58,516 bases of DNA from JAEUSF01 sp964484145 (GCA_964484145.1 CAZAED010000003.1:1-58516); one strand, 5' to 3'; positions 7,108 to 15,313 are shown, counted from the first letter of the stretch. The notes: generated from the letters alone by a model not told the origin. Translations and numbers: made by a program.

Positions 7108-7166
7108 TAGTGATTGTAGTTTAGATCCGTGCCTTTCTGTAAGTATCAGTGTTAATCAGTAACGAT
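7065..7166 (+). repeat. rplO-secY repeat whose 5' arm is coding
   Basis: Units ACACAGAAGAAAAAACAGAT and AACACGGAAGTAA lie inside the 3' end of rplO. The answering arm (GATCCGTGCC, TTCTGTAAGTATCAGTGTTAATCAGTAAC) runs to the secY start. The complementarity is patchy. Confidence 0.5.
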
Positions 7167-8456
7167 ATGAATAAAATCTTACTTATTTGGAAAACCAAGG
7201 ACTTGCGCAATAAAATTTTAATTGTGCTAGGTCTTTTGTTAATTACCCGTGTTTTAACCCATGTTCCTATTCCCGGTATTGACCCAACCGGACTTAAGGC
7301 TTTCTTTCAGAATAGCCAGTTTTTGAATTTACTTGATGTTTTTTCCGGTGGTGGTTTAACGAATTTTTCCATAGCTATGCTCGGCGTAGGTCCTTATATT
7401 ACGGCCAGTATTATTATGCAGCTTCTTACTATAATAATACCGAGTTTTGCAGAAATGCAAAAAGAAGGTGGGGAAGCAGGAAGAGCTCAGCTTAACCAGT
7501 ATACCCGATATTTAACTATTCCTTTAGCACCGCTTCAGGCTTTTGGCACAATTAGACTTCTTTCCAGCCAAGGTGCCGGTGCGATTTTAGGCAGTTTTTC
7601 ACCATTTCAATGGTTCTTGGTTTTGCTTTCAGTAACTGCTGGTACCATGCTGATAATGTGGATAGGCGAAATAATGTCTGAATTTGATATTGGAAATGGT
7701 ATTTCTTTGGTAATTTTTGCTGGTATTGTAGCAAGGGTTCCAAGCGCTATTTCACAGGCCTATCAAATCTATCAGGGTAATCCAAATGCCGTTCCAACTT
7801 TGGTTGGGTTCGTATTAGTATTTCTTGCTGTAATTGCTGGTGTTGTGCTGGTTACTGAGGCACAAAGAAATATTCCTGTGGCGTACGCAAAACGTGTGCG
7901 TGGTAACAGACTTTTTGGTGGCGTTAATACCCATTTGCCCTTAAGACTTAACCAAGCAGGAGTTATTCCAATAATTTTTGCAATTTCTATAATGCTTTTT
8001 CCGGCTATGATAGCGCAGTTTTTTGTGAACGCAAAAAGCGCTCTTATTGCTAATTATGCGCAAAAGATTATTGCCTTATTTAATGACACAGGTACATGGT
8101 TTTACGGTATTATATACTTTGTTATGATATTAGGTTTTACTTATTTCTATACCGCGGTTGTATTTAACCCTGAAGAAATTGCGGAAAATGTGCAAAAAAA
8201 TGGTGGTTTTATACCAGGACTAAGACCCGGAGCTCAGACCGCAGACTACTTGTCTTCTGTGCTAAACCGTATTACTTTAGCCGGCGCTGTATTCTTGGCT
8301 ATAATTGCTATTTTGCCGCTTGTTGCTCAAAATTTAACCGACACTAAAGCCTTAACCCTAGGCGGCACATCTCTCTTAATTGTGGTGTCCGTAGTTATTG
8401 AAATTATAAAGAAAATAGAAGCCCAGTTAACCATGCATGATTACGAAGGCTTTTAG
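7167..8456 (+). CDS. secY: Preprotein translocase subunit SecY
   Basis: SecY forms the membrane channel for Sec-dependent secretion and membrane insertion. I chose the ATG at 7167 (MNKILLIWKTKDLRNKI). An in-frame GTG at 7149 lies in the intercistronic repeat. About ten membrane segments are visible, beginning with ILIVLGLLLITRVLTHVPIPGID (plug domain follows). Family signatures are LGVGPYITASIIMQLL, GEAGRAQLNQYTRYLT, GGVNTHLPLRLNQAGVIPIIFA and the C-terminal cytosolic loop. Length 429. A terminator follows at 8499, and no adk, map or infA gene lies downstream. Confidence 0.97.
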   Translation: MNKILLIWKTKDLRNKILIVLGLLLITRVLTHVPIPGIDPTGLKAFFQNSQFLNLLDVFSGGGLTNFSIAMLGVGPYITASIIMQLLTIIIPSFAEMQKEGGEAGRAQLNQYTRYLTIPLAPLQAFGTIRLLSSQGAGAILGSFSPFQWFLVLLSVTAGTMLIMWIGEIMSEFDIGNGISLVIFAGIVARVPSAISQAYQIYQGNPNAVPTLVGFVLVFLAVIAGVVLVTEAQRNIPVAYAKRVRGNRLFGGVNTHLPLRLNQAGVIPIIFAISIMLFPAMIAQFFVNAKSALIANYAQKIIALFNDTGTWFYGIIYFVMILGFTYFYTAVVFNPEEIAENVQKNGGFIPGLRPGAQTADYLSSVLNRITLAGAVFLAIIAILPLVAQNLTDTKALTLGGTSLLIVVSVVIEIIKKIEAQLTMHDYEGF

Positions 8457-8498
8457 TAGGTTATAGGTGTTAGCTTTTAGGTTTTAGGAATGATACAA

Positions 8499-8533
8499 TA
8501 AACCTGCCCACACGGGCAGGTTTTAAATTTTTT
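8499..8533 (+). terminator. Rho-independent terminator after secY
   Basis: AAACCTGCCC-ACAC-GGGCAGGTTTT forms a 10-bp stem, followed by AAATTTTTTT. It ends the ribosomal operon. The HAD gene starts immediately after the T-run. Confidence 0.85.
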
Positions 8534-8534
8534 T

Positions 8535-9161
8535 ATGATAAAAGTTATTTTGTTTGATTGCGATGGTCCTATAATAAAGCGCACTAAATACTTTAGCCAA
8601 AGAATAGAGGAAGAAAAAGCTCTTAAAATTGACCACAAAAGGCAAAAAGAGTTTTTTGATGGAGAATTTTTGGAATGTGAAGTCGGTAAAAAAGATTTAA
8701 AAGAAATATTGCCCGCATGGTTACCTACATGGGGTTGGCAAGGTACTGTAGAAGAATTGCTTAAGTATTGGTTTGAGGGCGAGGCTGAGGTAGATATTAA
8801 AATGCTTAAATACATTAAGGAATTCAGAAATAAGGATATTAAATGTTATTTAACTACCAATCAGGAAAAGTACAGAGCTGAATATCTATGGAATGTAGTA
8901 GGTTTAAATAAACATTTGGACGACATCTTCGCTTCTTGTTACGTGGGCTATATGAAGCCAAAAAAAGAATTTTGGCAGGAAGTTTCTAAAAATTTTTCGG
9001 GAATAAATAAGTCCGAGGTTTTAGTTTTAGATGACGACCAAGATATTGTGAAATCGGCCCAAGATTTTGGTTTTAACGCGGAGTTCTATACAGATTTTAA
9101 TACTTTTCGTAATCAATTAACGAAATATGAAATATTTGACAATTACTCCAATACTATCTAG
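8535..9161 (+). CDS. HAD-superfamily hydrolase (probable phosphatase)
   Basis: The haloacid dehalogenase fold is recognised by motif I FDCDGP (nucleophile D8, acid/base D10), motif II LTTNQ, motif III Lys in GYMKPKKEFW, and motif IV LVLDDDQDIVKSAQDFGF. A helical cap (residues about 15-95) makes it subfamily IA-like. The substrate is unknown: phosphoglycolate, nucleotide and sugar-phosphate phosphatases share this pattern. The final five residues and the TAG stop are encoded inside a perfect palindrome (9140-9175), so the C-terminus appears set by that element. No Shine-Dalgarno. Confidence 0.85.
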   Translation: MIKVILFDCDGPIIKRTKYFSQRIEEEKALKIDHKRQKEFFDGEFLECEVGKKDLKEILPAWLPTWGWQGTVEELLKYWFEGEAEVDIKMLKYIKEFRNKDIKCYLTTNQEKYRAEYLWNVVGLNKHLDDIFASCYVGYMKPKKEFWQEVSKNFSGINKSEVLVLDDDQDIVKSAQDFGFNAEFYTDFNTFRNQLTKYEIFDNYSNTI

Positions 9162-9175
9162 TATTGGAGTAATTG
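9140..9175 (+). repeat. Perfect palindrome spanning the HAD stop codon
   Basis: Arms of 17 bases (CAATTACTCCAATACTA and its exact complement) flank the two-base centre TC. The stop codon TAG begins the right arm. An 11-bp-arm copy of the core lies at 9706-9729. Confidence 0.85.
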
Positions 9176-9187
9176 TAGTATATTAAT

Positions 9188-9721
9188 ATGGGAAAATTTA
9201 CCAACACAAGAAGGCTGTCAAAAGATCAGCAAAATGAATTGTTTATTCGTTTTTCTAAGGCTTTGGCCGCCGTGAAAAATCCAGTAGAAGCTGCTAATTT
9301 TATAAAAGATTTGTTTTCCGAGCAGGAGGCGTTAATGTTAGCACGCAGATTACAGATTGCTGAGCTATTAAATGATGGATTAACTTACGAAGATATTCGA
9401 AAGGCAATGAAGGTAAGTCATACTACAATTGCTAAGGTTCAAACTTGGTTAAGCTTGTATGGGGAGGGGTATAGGATGGTATTAAAACGAACAACGGAAA
9501 AAACAAAAAATTCTGAATTGAGTCGTCCTTGGCGAACTTTAAAGAAGAGTTACCCTATGTATTTTTGGCCGCAATTGCTTTTAGAAGAAATTGTTAAAAC
9601 AGCAAATAAGAGAGAGAAACAAAAGCTATTGAATGTTGTAAATGGTTTAAGAGAAAAAACTAAGCTCTCTAATGAACTTTTGAAGATTTTAAAATTCGAC
9701 CAAAACTCCAATACTATCTAG
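9188..9721 (+). CDS. TrpR/YerC-like DNA-binding protein
   Basis: Residues about 25-85 resemble the Trp-repressor/YerC family: LFSEQEALMLARRLQIAELLNDGLTYEDIRKAMKVSHTTIAKVQTWL, with a helix-turn-helix at TYEDIRKAMKVSHTTIAKV. The C-terminal half (residues 90-177) is a basic, helical extension with no recognised domain. Probably a transcription regulator; the ligand and target cannot be read from sequence. The start follows an AT-rich gap of 26 bases. The last residues (N-S-N-T-I) and the stop codon come from the same palindrome that ends the upstream HAD gene. Confidence 0.75.
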   Translation: MGKFTNTRRLSKDQQNELFIRFSKALAAVKNPVEAANFIKDLFSEQEALMLARRLQIAELLNDGLTYEDIRKAMKVSHTTIAKVQTWLSLYGEGYRMVLKRTTEKTKNSELSRPWRTLKKSYPMYFWPQLLLEEIVKTANKREKQKLLNVVNGLREKTKLSNELLKILKFDQNSNTI

Positions 9722-9729
9722 TATTGGAG
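9706..9729 (+). repeat. Second copy of the CTCCAATACTA palindrome at a stop codon
   Basis: CTCCAATACTA-TC-TAGTATTGGAG. As at 9140, the TAG in the right arm is the stop codon of the upstream gene. Outside the core the flanks differ from the first copy. Confidence 0.85.
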
Positions 9730-9747
9730 AAATAGCAGTTTTTAATT

Positions 9748-10113
9748 ATGTTAAACGAAGAATTTGAAAATTTAATAAGTGAGGCGGTGGCGGCTTTGCC
9801 CCAGAATATTCGTGAAAAGCTAAATAATGTTTCTATTACTATGGAAGAAGGGGATTCGCCGAACAATAGTTTGTTTGGTTTGTATCATGGTGTGTCGCAA
9901 ATAAAGCGCGGGTCAAGTTATGGGATGGGCGCAACGCTACCTGACAAAATTACTATTTATAAAGGCACAATAGAAAAATTTGCCGGTGATCCTTTAAACA
10001 TACCAAATATGGTTCGCCGAGTGGTTTGGCATGAAATAGGCCACCATTTTGGTTTTGACGAAGCTGGGGTTAGGCGTCTTGAAGAAAAATGGGCAAAAGA
10101 AGGGAAGATATAA
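9748..10113 (+). CDS. Small zincin-like metallopeptidase
   Basis: A 121-residue cytosolic protein with the zincin motif HEIGHHFGFDE (H95, E96, H99, with D104/E105 as likely third ligand) near the C-terminus, matching the minimal-zincin family (TTHA0227-like, Pfam Zincin_1). The N-terminal half (LPQNIREKLNNVSITMEEG, LFGLYHGVSQ, DKITIYKGTIE) fits the family, in which a short beta sheet precedes the catalytic helix. The substrate is unknown. A good promoter follows, so it probably ends a transcription unit. Confidence 0.82.
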   Translation: MLNEEFENLISEAVAALPQNIREKLNNVSITMEEGDSPNNSLFGLYHGVSQIKRGSSYGMGATLPDKITIYKGTIEKFAGDPLNIPNMVRRVVWHEIGHHFGFDEAGVRRLEEKWAKEGKI

Positions 10114-10118
10114 ATACG

Positions 10119-10147
10119 TTGACAAAAATAAAAAAAAGTGACATAAT
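10119..10147 (+). promoter_or_regulatory. Sigma-70-type promoter
   Basis: TTGACA (10119-10124), a 17-base spacer and CATAAT (10142-10147). A second TATAAT lies at 10165-10170. It would transcribe the 131-residue hypothetical gene and the large ATPase. Confidence 0.75.
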
Positions 10148-10182
10148 GTTTGGTTGCAGTATGATATAATTAAACTAACTAT

Positions 10183-10578
10183 ATGGCTTTAGGCAAAGCA
10201 AAAGAATTTACAATAGAACCGGATGGTAACGAGGCTAAAATTGATTATAATAGCCCCGAGTTTAAACGTGCTCTTGAGTTAGCAAGGAAAGAGGTTTTAG
10301 AAAAAAAATCTGAAGAACTACCTGAAGATAATTCTGTTTCATTAAAACCAGGCTCTGAGCAAACGGTTCAGGATTTCAGGTCGGATTCCGAATTTAAAAA
10401 GTCAGTAAGTCTAGACTCCTCAGATATGGTAGAGGTCAGAAAAAAAATACTTGGTAGAGCCCTTGAAATTTTACAAGGTAATATTCAATTAAGTCGGGAC
10501 TCAAAAGGCGAGCATACACCATATGACGTAGTGAATGACTTAATGAAACTTCAAGAATCTTTGCAAGAAAAGAAATAA
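10183..10578 (+). CDS. Hypothetical protein, acidic/charged
   Basis: I do not recognise this 131-residue protein. It is highly charged, helix-prone and soluble, with no signal peptide or membrane segment. Its middle (SEELPEDNSVSLKPGSEQTVQDFRS) is probably disordered, and the C-terminus (RKKILGRALEILQGN..., VVNDLMKLQESLQEKK) is helical. It lies 26 bases before the membrane-anchored ATPase gene, downstream of a strong promoter, so the two are probably cotranscribed and may work together. Confidence 0.6.
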   Translation: MALGKAKEFTIEPDGNEAKIDYNSPEFKRALELARKEVLEKKSEELPEDNSVSLKPGSEQTVQDFRSDSEFKKSVSLDSSDMVEVRKKILGRALEILQGNIQLSRDSKGEHTPYDVVNDLMKLQESLQEKK

Positions 10579-10603
10579 TTTTACTTTAAAAAAACAAAAA
10601 TAA

Positions 10604-13156
10604 ATGTCGTTTGAAATAAATACTTTTAATATAGTGCTTTTGGTATTTGTCGGCCTTTTGATTGTTTTTGTGGCCGTGTTTTTTTATTTTTACAAAAGGC
10701 ATAGGTTTCATTTAGGCCATGTTATACCCAGAACTATGGACTGGGTGTTTTTGGAAATTCAAATGCCTAAAGAAAGTAGCGAGGACAAAGACCAGCAAAA
10801 ACCAAAAAGTGAGGAAGAAAAAAAACATTTAATTGGTATAGCTGAGCAGCTATTTACAACCCTGTCCGAAAGCGGCCATAACAAAGGCTGGCTGTTAGGT
10901 AAGGACTATTATAGTTTTGAAATTGCCTGCACAGACAAAAAAATTAGCTTTTATATTAACTGCCCAAAACATTTGCAGGAATTAGTGGAGAAGCAACTTC
11001 AGGCGCAGTACCCGCACGCGTTTGTGGAAGCAGTTAAGGGGTATAACCCTTTCCAAAAAGGCGGGCAAGTGGAAGCGGAAGAGTTGGTGTTAAATAAAAA
11101 ATACTACTACCCATTTAGGACTTACAAGACTATGGAGTCCGACCCTTTAAATTCCATTACAAACGCAATGAGTAAGCTGCTGGAAAATGAGGGGGCGGCT
11201 GTGCAGTTTATATTAAGCCCGGCAGGAACAAGTTGGCAGGGAAAACCTAGGCATATGGCGCTCGAAGTTCAGCAGGGTAAGAATCCTGAACTAGTTGAGC
11301 GTGGACATTTTTACAGGGCTGTTATAGGCATGCTTAGGGGTTTGGGAGGTATTGCGTCTGGTACGAAACGAAGTCCGCAAGGGGGTTCTCATACTCATAA
11401 AGATTTAAGCGGATATTATTCGCCTATTTCGTTAACTCCAATGCAGCAGGAGATTGTAAAAAAGCTTGAAGAAAAAGCCAGCAGGCCCGGCTATAAAGTA
11501 AATGTAAGACTTGTAACTTCATCTACCACGCCTGGGCAGGCTCATAGTCATATGCGTAATTTAATGGGCGCGTTTTTACAGTACAACATGCCTCCGTTTA
11601 ACGGATTTAAGCATAAAAAAAGAAGCAAAGAAGAAATTATTAAAGATTATATTTTTAGAGTTTTTAGAGACTATGGCTCTAAAACTATTTTAAATACCGA
11701 AGAACTGGCAAGTTTATGGCATTTGCCAACGCCGTACATAGAAACGCCAAACATAAAGTGGCTTATTTCCAAAAAAGCTCCGCCGCCTTTAAATATTCAC
11801 ACGGAAGGTTTGTTAATAGGAAAAAATATTTATAGGGGAGTGGAGACGCCAATTTTTATGGGTAGGGAAGACAGGCGCAGACATACTTATGTGCTTGGTC
11901 GTACCGGGAGCGGTAAATCTGTTTTGCTGGCGAATATGGCAATACAGGATATTCGCAATGGCGAGGGTTTGTGCGTTATAGACCCTCATGGCGACTTAAT
12001 ACAAGATATTTTACAAAATGTTCCAAAGGAAAGAGCCGAAGACATTATTGTGTTTGAGCCGTTTGATATGGACAGGCCACTTGGGCTTAATATGCTAGAG
12101 GTAGATAGCGAGGAGCAAAAAGATTTTGCCGTTCAGGAAATGATATCTATTTTCTATAAATTAGTTACCGACCCTGCAATGCTTGGGCCTATGTTTGAGC
12201 ATAATATGCGTAACGCTATGCTTACACTTATGGCAGACGAAGAACACCCAGGTACTATAACGGACATCCCGAGAATTTTTACAGATACCGACTTTCAAAA
12301 ATACAAAGTGGAAAAACTTAAAGACCCGGTTGTAAAACTTTTTTGGGAAAAAGAAATGGCTAAAACTTCTGACTTCCATAAGAGCGAAATGCTTGGATAT
12401 TTAATTTCCAAAGTCGGGCGTTTTGTGGAAAATACTATGATGCGCAATATAGTTGGTCAAAGTAAAAGTGGTTTTAACTTTAGAAAAGTTATGGACGAAG
12501 GAAAGGTTTTACTGGTGAATTTGTCCAAAGGAAGGACAGGTGAAATTAACGCAAAGCTTTTGGGGCTTATACTTGTTTCTAAAATTCAAATGGCTGCGCT
12601 TTCTCGGGCAGATATACCAGAAGAAAAAAGAAAAGACTTTTATTTGTATGTAGACGAGTTTCAAAACTTTATTACGGACGCTTTTTCTTCTATTCTTTCT
12701 GAAGCCAGAAAATATAAATTAAATCTCATCATCGCGCACCAATACTTAGGGCAATTAGAAACTCAGGCCGGAGCCCAGGGGGCTGCGAGTAAGGATTTGC
12801 GTAACGCGGTGTTTGGCAACGTAGGCACCATGGTGGTCTTTAGAACCGGCGCCGAAGACAGCGAAGTTTTAGGTAAAGAATTCGCGCCTACCTTTAACCA
12901 GTTTGATTTAGTAAACATAGACCGCTATAACGCCTACGTTAGGCTTATGGTAAATGGAACTGCTAGTAAACCCTTTAACATGGCAACAATGCCGCCGCAA
13001 AAACTGGGCACAGAAGAGTTGGCAGAAAGCATACGACAGCTTTCTAGGCTTAAGCACGGAAGGCCCCGCGCGGAAGTAGAAGAAGAATTACTCGAAGCCG
13101 GTAATGTGGCTGAAAGTATGGCGGAGGGCTTGCCCGATGTGGAAAGAGGATTGTAG
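10604..13156 (+). CDS. Membrane-anchored VirD4/TraG-like P-loop ATPase
   Basis: An 850-residue protein with one N-terminal membrane segment (residues about 9-29), then a long cytosolic region. The C-terminal half carries a conjugation-type ATPase: Walker A GRTGSGKS at residues 432-439, the DPHGDLIQDIL segment, Walker B YLYVDEFQNF (D684, E685), and the sensor-like IIAHQYLGQL. Such proteins are coupling-protein or DNA-translocase relatives and are common in CPR genomes without a full type IV secretion system. No other VirB gene is visible here. Its stop codon is the TAG inside a REP-like element. Role in DNA or protein transfer is inference. Confidence 0.8.
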   Translation: MSFEINTFNIVLLVFVGLLIVFVAVFFYFYKRHRFHLGHVIPRTMDWVFLEIQMPKESSEDKDQQKPKSEEEKKHLIGIAEQLFTTLSESGHNKGWLLGKDYYSFEIACTDKKISFYINCPKHLQELVEKQLQAQYPHAFVEAVKGYNPFQKGGQVEAEELVLNKKYYYPFRTYKTMESDPLNSITNAMSKLLENEGAAVQFILSPAGTSWQGKPRHMALEVQQGKNPELVERGHFYRAVIGMLRGLGGIASGTKRSPQGGSHTHKDLSGYYSPISLTPMQQEIVKKLEEKASRPGYKVNVRLVTSSTTPGQAHSHMRNLMGAFLQYNMPPFNGFKHKKRSKEEIIKDYIFRVFRDYGSKTILNTEELASLWHLPTPYIETPNIKWLISKKAPPPLNIHTEGLLIGKNIYRGVETPIFMGREDRRRHTYVLGRTGSGKSVLLANMAIQDIRNGEGLCVIDPHGDLIQDILQNVPKERAEDIIVFEPFDMDRPLGLNMLEVDSEEQKDFAVQEMISIFYKLVTDPAMLGPMFEHNMRNAMLTLMADEEHPGTITDIPRIFTDTDFQKYKVEKLKDPVVKLFWEKEMAKTSDFHKSEMLGYLISKVGRFVENTMMRNIVGQSKSGFNFRKVMDEGKVLLVNLSKGRTGEINAKLLGLILVSKIQMAALSRADIPEEKRKDFYLYVDEFQNFITDAFSSILSEARKYKLNLIIAHQYLGQLETQAGAQGAASKDLRNAVFGNVGTMVVFRTGAEDSEVLGKEFAPTFNQFDLVNIDRYNAYVRLMVNGTASKPFNMATMPPQKLGTEELAESIRQLSRLKHGRPRAEVEEELLEAGNVAESMAEGLPDVERGL

Positions 13157-13205
13157 CGCGCCGATTTATCGGCCAGCTAAGGACGCCCATAAATGGGCAC
13201 GCTAC
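13153..13205 (+). repeat. REP-like composite palindrome (GTAGCG...CGCTAC)
   Basis: Terminal inverted repeats GTAGCGCG and CACGCTAC enclose two small hairpins, GCCGATTTATCGGC and GCCCATAAATGGGC. The TAG of the left terminus is the stop codon of the ATPase gene. A second copy is at 22694-22748. Confidence 0.85.
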
Positions 13206-13240
13206 GCATAGGTCAGAGATGAAATAAATAAGTCAAAGGC

Positions 13241-13269
13241 TTGTAGAATATATTAAGAAATAGTATAAT
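13241..13269 (+). promoter_or_regulatory. Promoter of the 77-residue hypothetical gene
   Basis: TTGTAG, a 17-base spacer, TATAAT. An inverted repeat TATAAGC/GCTTATA lies just downstream, in the likely 5' leader. Confidence 0.75.
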
Positions 13270-13311
13270 ATAAGCGAAATATTTAGCTTATATTAAGGAA
13301 AGGGAATTTAT

Positions 13312-13545
13312 ATGTCAGTTGAGACTCATAAACCTTCGGGTGAAAATAAAAAAGGTTTTGTTGTTGGTATTGTAGAAGACTTTTTTTTTGGTCATCATGG
13401 TGTGGCTGAAACGGCATCTGAAGTCGGAGCAGATTTAAAAGCGGGCGAGAAAACAGTAAAAGCAGTTGGCGGGGCAGTTTTAGGGGGTTTTGCTGATATT
13501 TCTGAAGGTGGCGATACTAGTTCTGCTGGACATGGGCATCATTAA
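13312..13545 (+). CDS. Small hypothetical protein, Gly/His-rich C-terminus
   Basis: Not recognised. The 77-residue protein has a polar N-terminus, a short hydrophobic GFVVGIVEDFFFG segment, an Ala/Gly/Val-rich stretch (VKAVGGAVLGGFADI) and a C-terminal GHGHH. It is one of the few genes in this window with a plausible native Shine-Dalgarno (AAGGAAAGGG, about 8 bases before ATG) together with a full promoter, which suggests an independently and strongly expressed monocistronic gene. Confidence 0.6.
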   Translation: MSVETHKPSGENKKGFVVGIVEDFFFGHHGVAETASEVGADLKAGEKTVKAVGGAVLGGFADISEGGDTSSAGHGHH

Positions 13546-13552
13546 TCCACTT

Positions 13553-13580
13553 TTGCATAATTTTTTAGGTGTGTTATAAT
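13553..13580 (+). promoter_or_regulatory. Probable promoter of the 205-residue gene
   Basis: TTGCAT, a 16-base spacer, TATAAT. It lies upstream of an iterated inverted repeat that would form the 5' leader. Confidence 0.55.
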
Positions 13581-13620
13581 ATATTAAATAGCTTAAAGGC
13601 TTTTTGAAACAAAAAATAAA

Positions 13621-13728
13621 ATCACTGATACACGGATAACACTGATGCCACAGATGCCTATAAATTAGGTTTATCACAAGTTTTAGAATCTGTGATATCT
13701 GTGCAATCAGTGTATCTGTGAATATAAT
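13621..13728 (+). repeat. Iterated inverted repeat (CACTGATACACGGATAACAC type)
   Basis: The 5' arm has CACTGATACACGGATAACACTGATGCCACAGATGCC. The 3' arm has AATCTGTGATATCTGTGCAATCAGTGTATCTGTGAAT and ends at the following ATG. Related sequence occurs at 14347 (5' arm only) and 53449. Confidence 0.8.
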
Positions 13729-14346
13729 ATGGACCAAATTTCGAATCTAGCTTTAATAGTGCAGGCAATTGAGTCAGCGGAAAAAAGTATTCAAACCGCT
13801 AAAAATTTATTGCGCGACGTAATGGGTATGCCCAATGCCAAACAGGCTTTAGAAACTTTTGCGAGTAAAGCCGGGACTTTAACTATGTCTGAGGGTGGCA
13901 AAGTAATAGAAGGTGTGTTTGACGGTCAAAATATGATAGGACCGGACAAAAAACAATACCCAGTACCGGCAAACTATGCTTCAAAGTCCAAGCTTGTTGA
14001 GGGCGACGTTCTTAAGCTTACAATTTCCGACGACGGTTCGTTTATATACAAACAAATTGGTCCGGTTGAGCGCACAAAAATGCTTGGCATTTTAATGCTT
14101 GACGACAAAGGCGACTTTAGAGTTATGGCCGAAGGTAAGCCTTATAAAATTTTACTTGCTTCTTTAACCTATTTTAAATCTGAGCCCGGCGACGAAGTTA
14201 CTATTATAGTGCCCGAAGGGCATGATTCAGATTGGGCAGCTGTGGAAAACGTTATTAAGAAGGGCTCGGGAACAAGTCATACCGATATGGAGATGGCTGA
14301 ATCCACAGGCAGAAAAATTAAGCTAGATGAAGACGAAGAAATGTAA
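13729..14346 (+). CDS. Conserved-looking hypothetical protein
   Basis: A 205-residue soluble protein whose family I cannot name. Residues 1-45 are helical (LALIVQAIESAEKSIQTAKNLL). Residues about 45-130 look like beta-rich small domains with GVFDGQNMIGPDKKQYPVPANYASKS and LVEGDVLKLTISDDGSFIYKQIGPVER. Residues 135-180 form a second such block (YKILLASLTYFKSEPGDEVTIIVPEG), and the C-terminus is acidic (LDEDEEM). The repeated strand-loop pattern suggests an OB- or SH3-like nucleic-acid-binding or scaffold role, but this is speculation. Confidence 0.6.
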   Translation: MDQISNLALIVQAIESAEKSIQTAKNLLRDVMGMPNAKQALETFASKAGTLTMSEGGKVIEGVFDGQNMIGPDKKQYPVPANYASKSKLVEGDVLKLTISDDGSFIYKQIGPVERTKMLGILMLDDKGDFRVMAEGKPYKILLASLTYFKSEPGDEVTIIVPEGHDSDWAAVENVIKKGSGTSHTDMEMAESTGRKIKLDEDEEM

Positions 14347-14470
14347 TTCACCGATACACTGATAACACAAATATCGCAGATGCTAAAAAAATATTAAACG
14401 CGGAAGCGTAGCTGAAGAAAGAAACGCTGAAGGGGTACGGAACTAAAATATTACTCGTAGTTATTTTAAT
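14347..14470 (+). repeat. Half-element of the CACTGATAACAC family plus an unassigned spacer
   Basis: Only a 5'-type arm is present (TTCACCGATACACTGATAACAC). The rest (about 14390-14450, ACGCGGAAGCGTAGCTGAAG onward) is a GC-richer segment with no recognised feature. Confidence 0.4.
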
Positions 14471-15139
14471 ATGGAAAGTGCTATAAACAATCAGTCACAG
14501 TCAAATACTTTTCAAGCTAAAGTCACAGGTTTTTTGGAAAAACAGCCTGTGATTTATCAGTTTTTACGGTTTGCTTGCATTGGGTTTTTAAATACCGCTT
14601 TAAATTTTTTAATTTTAAATTCAGTTTCAAAATTTTTGCATATTGAAAGAGGTTGGTCTTTGGGCGGAGTTTCTGCGGTTTCTTTTTGCGCCGCTGTTAT
14701 ACAAAGCTATATTTGGAACAGAACCTGGACTTTTGGCAGCGAAACAGGTGTAACTATTTGGAAAAATGTAACTAGGCTTATTTTAGTCGGGGCTTTAGGG
14801 TTTATAGGTGTAATTTTTGTTTTAATTGGTTCACGTTTTTCCGCACCGGCTATTTTTTACACTATGGCATTGGTTGTTTATTTAATTTTTGAAAGCGTCT
14901 TATGGAAGGGTTTTGGTTTTCATTTGTCGGATTGGGACCATGAAGGACATTCATTTTTAATATTTTTTGTGGTTACTTTAATAGGGCTCGGAATTAATGT
15001 TTCTTTAATATCTGTAATTTCCGCTAATTTACATTTAACCGGCTCTGATTTAGATAAAAATATAGCAGCTGCTTTAGCTACCGGCGTTTCACTGTTTTGG
15101 AATTTTGTGGGCTATAAAGTAGTAGTTTTTCGTAAATAA
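14471..15139 (+). CDS. GtrA-like polytopic membrane protein
   Basis: A 222-residue protein matching the GtrA family: LRFACIGFLNTALNFLILN for the first membrane helix, then VSAVSFCAAVIQSYIWNRTWTF, the family's conserved YxxNRxWTF motif. Two such four-helix halves seem to be present, because a second FWNFVGYKVVVFRK motif ends the protein. GtrA proteins are thought to move or hold polyprenyl-linked sugars for glycosylation of surface polymers. The gene is followed by a terminator, so it likely ends a unit. Confidence 0.75.
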   Translation: MESAINNQSQSNTFQAKVTGFLEKQPVIYQFLRFACIGFLNTALNFLILNSVSKFLHIERGWSLGGVSAVSFCAAVIQSYIWNRTWTFGSETGVTIWKNVTRLILVGALGFIGVIFVLIGSRFSAPAIFYTMALVVYLIFESVLWKGFGFHLSDWDHEGHSFLIFFVVTLIGLGINVSLISVISANLHLTGSDLDKNIAAALATGVSLFWNFVGYKVVVFRK

Positions 15140-15171
15140 ATAGGTACTAAATAATGGTTATTTAATATACT

Positions 15172-15199
15172 AAACCCAAGATTTATGGGTTTTTTGTTT
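15172..15199 (+). terminator. Terminator after the GtrA-like gene
   Basis: AAACCCA-AGATTTA-TGGGTTTTTTG: a 7-bp stem followed by T-rich sequence. The dnaX promoter begins in its tail. Confidence 0.75.
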
Positions 15200-15221
15200 T
15201 TATTGGAAGCGGTGGTATAAT
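15194..15221 (+). promoter_or_regulatory. Promoter of dnaX
   Basis: TTGTTT, 16-base spacer, TATAAT at 15216-15221. Confidence 0.6.
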
Positions 15222-15234
15222 AGTATTGGCATAA

Positions 15235-15313
15235 ATGACTTAAATGACAAAATTGAGCATAATTTATATGCAAAATGCATTTTAAATTTTGATCAATTTT
15301 GATCAATTGACTT
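15235..15313 (+). repeat. Iterated inverted repeat before dnaX (TGACAAAAT/ATTTTGATCA)
   Basis: TAAATGACAAAATTGAGCATAATT is answered by AAATTTTGATCAATTTTGATCAATTGACTT, ending at the dnaX ATG. The centre contains ATGCAAAATGCAT. Confidence 0.7.

Noticed and set aside
8499..8533. Riboswitch-like leader of the HAD gene
   Set aside because: The simple hairpin with a T-run fits a terminator of the secY unit and nothing else.
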